This document shows positions 32,675 to 34,016 of a stretch of DNA of 34,016 bases, one piece after another. Within the stretch, counting starts at the first letter, position 1. Each line of letters opens with the position of its first letter. The notes below the pieces were generated by a model, which ran no database searches, was not told the DNA's origin, and saw only the letters and a list, made by a program, of their open reading frames with translations. The position numbers and the translations under genes are program-made. Origin of the DNA: Methylobacillus sp. (GTDB lineage: Bacteria > Pseudomonadota > Gammaproteobacteria > Burkholderiales > Methylophilaceae); the NCBI GenBank assembly GCA_031277395.1, contig JAITML010000045.1:1-34016 (forward strand). Direction: 5' to 3'.

Positions 32675-33463
32675 CTAGGCGATCAAGGCTTCCAGACCCT
32701 GCACCGTGGTTGCATCCGCCGCGCGGCAGATCGGGATGAAATCCTCCGCCCTGAGCGAGGCGCGTCCGATCAGGCCGCCGTCAATGTCCGGCATGCGGAA
32801 CAGCCCTTCAGCGTTTTCCGCCGTGACGCTGCCGCCGTAGAGTATGCGTACATGCGCCGCGACTTCGGCATCGCAGCGCGCGATGCGCTTGCGGATAAAA
32901 GTATGGACTTCCTGCGCCTGCTCCGGCGTCGCGGGCTGATCGGAGCCCACCGCCCACAACGGCTCGTAGGCGAGCACGGCATTGTTCAACACATACGGTC
33001 CGAAACGGCGAATCAGTGAATCCAGTTGGCGCCCGACGATGTATTCAGTCCAGTCGGAATCGCGTTCTTCGGCGCTCTCGCCCATGCAAAAGATCGGTGT
33101 GATACCCGCCCCTTGCGCTGCGAGAAAACGCGCGGCGGCCGTATCGTCGGTTTCATGGAACAGGGCGCGGCGTTCGGAGTGGCCGATAATCACGTAACGG
33201 CAGCCATAGTCCACCAGCATGTGCGGCGCAACCGCCCCGGTCAGCGCGCCATTGTCAGTCGAGCAAAGATTCTGCGCGCCCCAGGCAATATTGGTTCCTT
33301 GCAGCAGTTGCTGCGTCTGACACAAATAGGGATAAGGCGCGCACACCACATAATCGGAGTTGTCGAGCTTTCTGACACCCGCGATCAGTGCTTCCAGCAA
33401 AGCCTTGTTAATGGCAATGCTGCCGTTCATTTTCCAGTTACCGACTACCAGCTTGCGTCGCAT
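32675..33463 (-). CDS. tpiA: Triosephosphate isomerase
   Basis: This glycolytic enzyme interconverts dihydroxyacetone phosphate and glyceraldehyde 3-phosphate. The 262-residue TIM barrel has NWKMNG with catalytic Lys11, IIGHSERR with His95, and YEPLWAVGS with catalytic Glu167. I chose the ATG at 33463, preceded by GAGGA about eight bases upstream; the longer frame would add nine unlikely residues. In many betaproteobacteria secG follows tpiA. Here a dienelactone hydrolase gene follows instead, after 112 bases. Confidence 0.97.
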   Translation of the reverse strand: MRRKLVVGNWKMNGSIAINKALLEALIAGVRKLDNSDYVVCAPYPYLCQTQQLLQGTNIAWGAQNLCSTDNGALTGAVAPHMLVDYGCRYVIIGHSERRALFHETDDTAAARFLAAQGAGITPIFCMGESAEERDSDWTEYIVGRQLDSLIRRFGPYVLNNAVLAYEPLWAVGSDQPATPEQAQEVHTFIRKRIARCDAEVAAHVRILYGGSVTAENAEGLFRMPDIDGGLIGRASLRAEDFIPICRAADATTVQGLEALIA

Positions 33464-33526
33464 GGGATTTTCCTCACAAAAAACCGTCATTTTATCCTAA
33501 ATAGACCTTTTTATCCGGCTGATTTA

Positions 33527-33561
33527 GGGGCCAAGAGCTGGGGGCTAGAGGCTGGTAGCTC
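33527..33561. repeat. 7-bp-periodic intergenic repeat (copy 2)
   Basis: Five heptamers read GGGGCCA, AGAGCTG, GGGGCTA, GAGGCTG and GTAGCTC. The array shares the 12-mer CTAGAGGCTGGT (33545-33556) with the array at 15871-15898, nearly 18 kb away, suggesting a dispersed family. Confidence 0.55.
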
Positions 33562-33585
33562 CCCTCTCCCCGCGTGGGAGAGGGG
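33561..33585. repeat. Perfect 10-bp inverted repeat
   Basis: CCCCTCTCCC (33561-33570) and GGGAGAGGGG (33576-33585) flank a 5-base CGCGT loop. It is a strong hairpin on either strand, without a T run, and adjoins the heptamer array. Confidence 0.6.
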
Positions 33586-33620
33586 GAAAAGAATCCAGCC
33601 TGAGAAGTTGAAAACCTTGG

Positions 33621-33645
33621 ATTCCCGCTAAAAACGCGCGGGAAT
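33621..33645. repeat. ATTCCCGC...GCGGGAAT inverted repeat
   Basis: Perfect 8-bp arms at 33621-33628 and 33638-33645 surround a 9-base loop. The ATTCCC...GGGAAT core recalls the small dispersed repeats known from Neisseria (dRS3) and other proteobacteria, but the spacing differs, so only a resemblance is claimed. Confidence 0.5.
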
Positions 33646-33703
33646 GACGAAATCATTCTTGGTTTTACCGCACCCTGTAACCTGCTTCCTGAATCCTGCA
33701 GCC

Positions 33704-33727
33704 AAAAAAAGCCCCACCTTGTGGGGC
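33704..33727 (-). terminator. Rho-independent terminator of the OmpA-family gene
   Basis: On the minus strand a perfect stem GCCCCAC/GTGGGGC (33711-33717 and 33721-33727) with a 3-base loop is followed by seven T residues (33710-33704). It lies about 50 bases past the OmpA-family stop codon and is in the right orientation to end that gene. Confidence 0.88.
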
Positions 33728-33779
33728 GGGGCTTTAAAGGGTAGTTAAATACACTACCTCCATGAACACGAATATTGGC

Positions 33780-34016
33780 TTAGTTGCCGCCTTGGCGTTG
33801 GGCTTCAATCTCCACAACAACGCGACGGTTGGGTTGCAGGCATTCGATGGCTTTCTTGCCATAGACACCCTTGCACTCAACCACGGGTTCGGTTTCACCC
33901 TTGCCTACCGCGTGCAACCGGCTTTCGTCTATGCCTTGGCTGGCGACGTACTGCTTGACGCTGTCGGCGCGACGCTCAGAGAGTTTCTGGTTGTAGCTGT
34001 CCGAGCCAATGCGGTC
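33780..34016 (-). CDS. OmpA-family protein, C-terminal part (5' end outside window)
   Basis: The last 78 codons of a minus-strand gene run off the right edge, ending in TAA at 33780. The peptide has the peptidoglycan-binding OmpA domain pattern: YNQKLSERRADSVKQYVAS, then GIDESRLHAVGKGE, and near the end PNRRVVVEIEAQ. The conserved Arg of SERRA and the NRRV ending are typical. Two cysteines (VECKGV and IECLQ) probably form the disulfide seen in betaproteobacterial OmpA proteins. It would anchor the outer membrane to peptidoglycan. The N-terminal beta-barrel or linker cannot be judged from the window. The strong terminator downstream fits a highly expressed porin-like gene. Confidence 0.92.
   Translation of the reverse strand, partial: DRIGSDSYNQKLSERRADSVKQYVASQGIDESRLHAVGKGETEPVVECKGVYGKKAIECLQPNRRVVVEIEAQRQGGN

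Larger units (their letters stand above)
33464..33779. other. Gene-free stretch with small repeats and a terminator
   Basis: About 316 bases without a gene lie between tpiA and the OmpA-family gene. They hold the presumed tpiA promoter region, which is AT-rich near 33480-33520 with no clear box pair, a heptamer repeat, two inverted repeats and an intrinsic terminator, each listed separately. Confidence 0.6.

Overview
The window looks like a chromosomal stretch of a betaproteobacterium with moderate-to-high GC. An order such as Nitrosomonadales (Gallionellaceae or Sulfuricellaceae type) is my inference from gene content and order, not something the sequence proves. Supporting traits are the yicC-gmk-rpoZ-spoT-ridA-recG run, the aroQ-accB-accC-prmA-DUF3426 run, the hemC-hemD-hemX-hemY operon next to an AlgZ/AlgR-type two-component pair and argH, and the ubiC-ubiA pair. 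I saw no rRNA, tRNA, CRISPR array or insertion sequence. The first 22 bases are a pure C run, which looks like a contig-edge artefact.

Layout. 0.3-1.7 kb: ubiC-ubiA (start of ubiquinone synthesis, minus strand). 1.7-4.2 kb: a small accessory island with a PIN toxin/RHH antitoxin pair read leftward, and an AAA+ ATPase plus an M23 peptidase read rightward from a shared AT-rich divergent promoter region. 4.2-10.6 kb: recG, ridA, spoT, rpoZ, gmk and yicC on the minus strand, with short gaps (stringent response, nucleotide supply, recombination repair). 10.8-15.7 kb: aroQ-accB-accC-prmA and a zinc-ribbon/DUF3426 membrane protein with a very long Pro-Glu-Lys region. 15.9-18.4 kb: cutA-dsbD-tlpA, periplasmic redox and metal tolerance. 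18.5-19.5 kb: a 2Fe-2S ferredoxin-reductase on the plus strand. 19.5-23.5 kb: hemC-hemD-hemX-hemY. 23.6-25.3 kb: histidine kinase and LytTR response regulator. 25.4-27.8 kb: argH followed by a LysM/FimV-like secreted protein and a small DUF4124-like secreted protein. 27.8-30.3 kb: rph-rdgB-hemW. 30.4-31.8 kb: the most unusual locus, two genes carrying homologous type IV pilin head domains on two different non-pilin anchors. 31.8-33.5 kb: a dienelactone hydrolase and tpiA. 33.5-33.8 kb: a patch of small repeats and a strong terminator. 33.8 kb to the end: the C-terminal part of an OmpA-family protein.

The best candidate for something undescribed is 30433-31763. The first gene encodes a pilin-like protein that kept the second half of the pilin helix and the globular head but lost the prepilin-peptidase leader and Glu5. 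The second encodes a lipoprotein with a duplicated EexN-type (conjugative entry-exclusion) motif fused to a second copy of the same pilin head, with an Asp-Asp inner-membrane retention signal after the lipid-bearing Cys. The two heads are about half identical by eye, so the pair probably arose by duplication and anchor swapping. Its function is unknown. Secondary points of interest are the possible leaderless promoters of several genes, the toxin-first TA operon with a palindrome at its predicted start site, and 7-bp-periodic intergenic repeats at two distant places.
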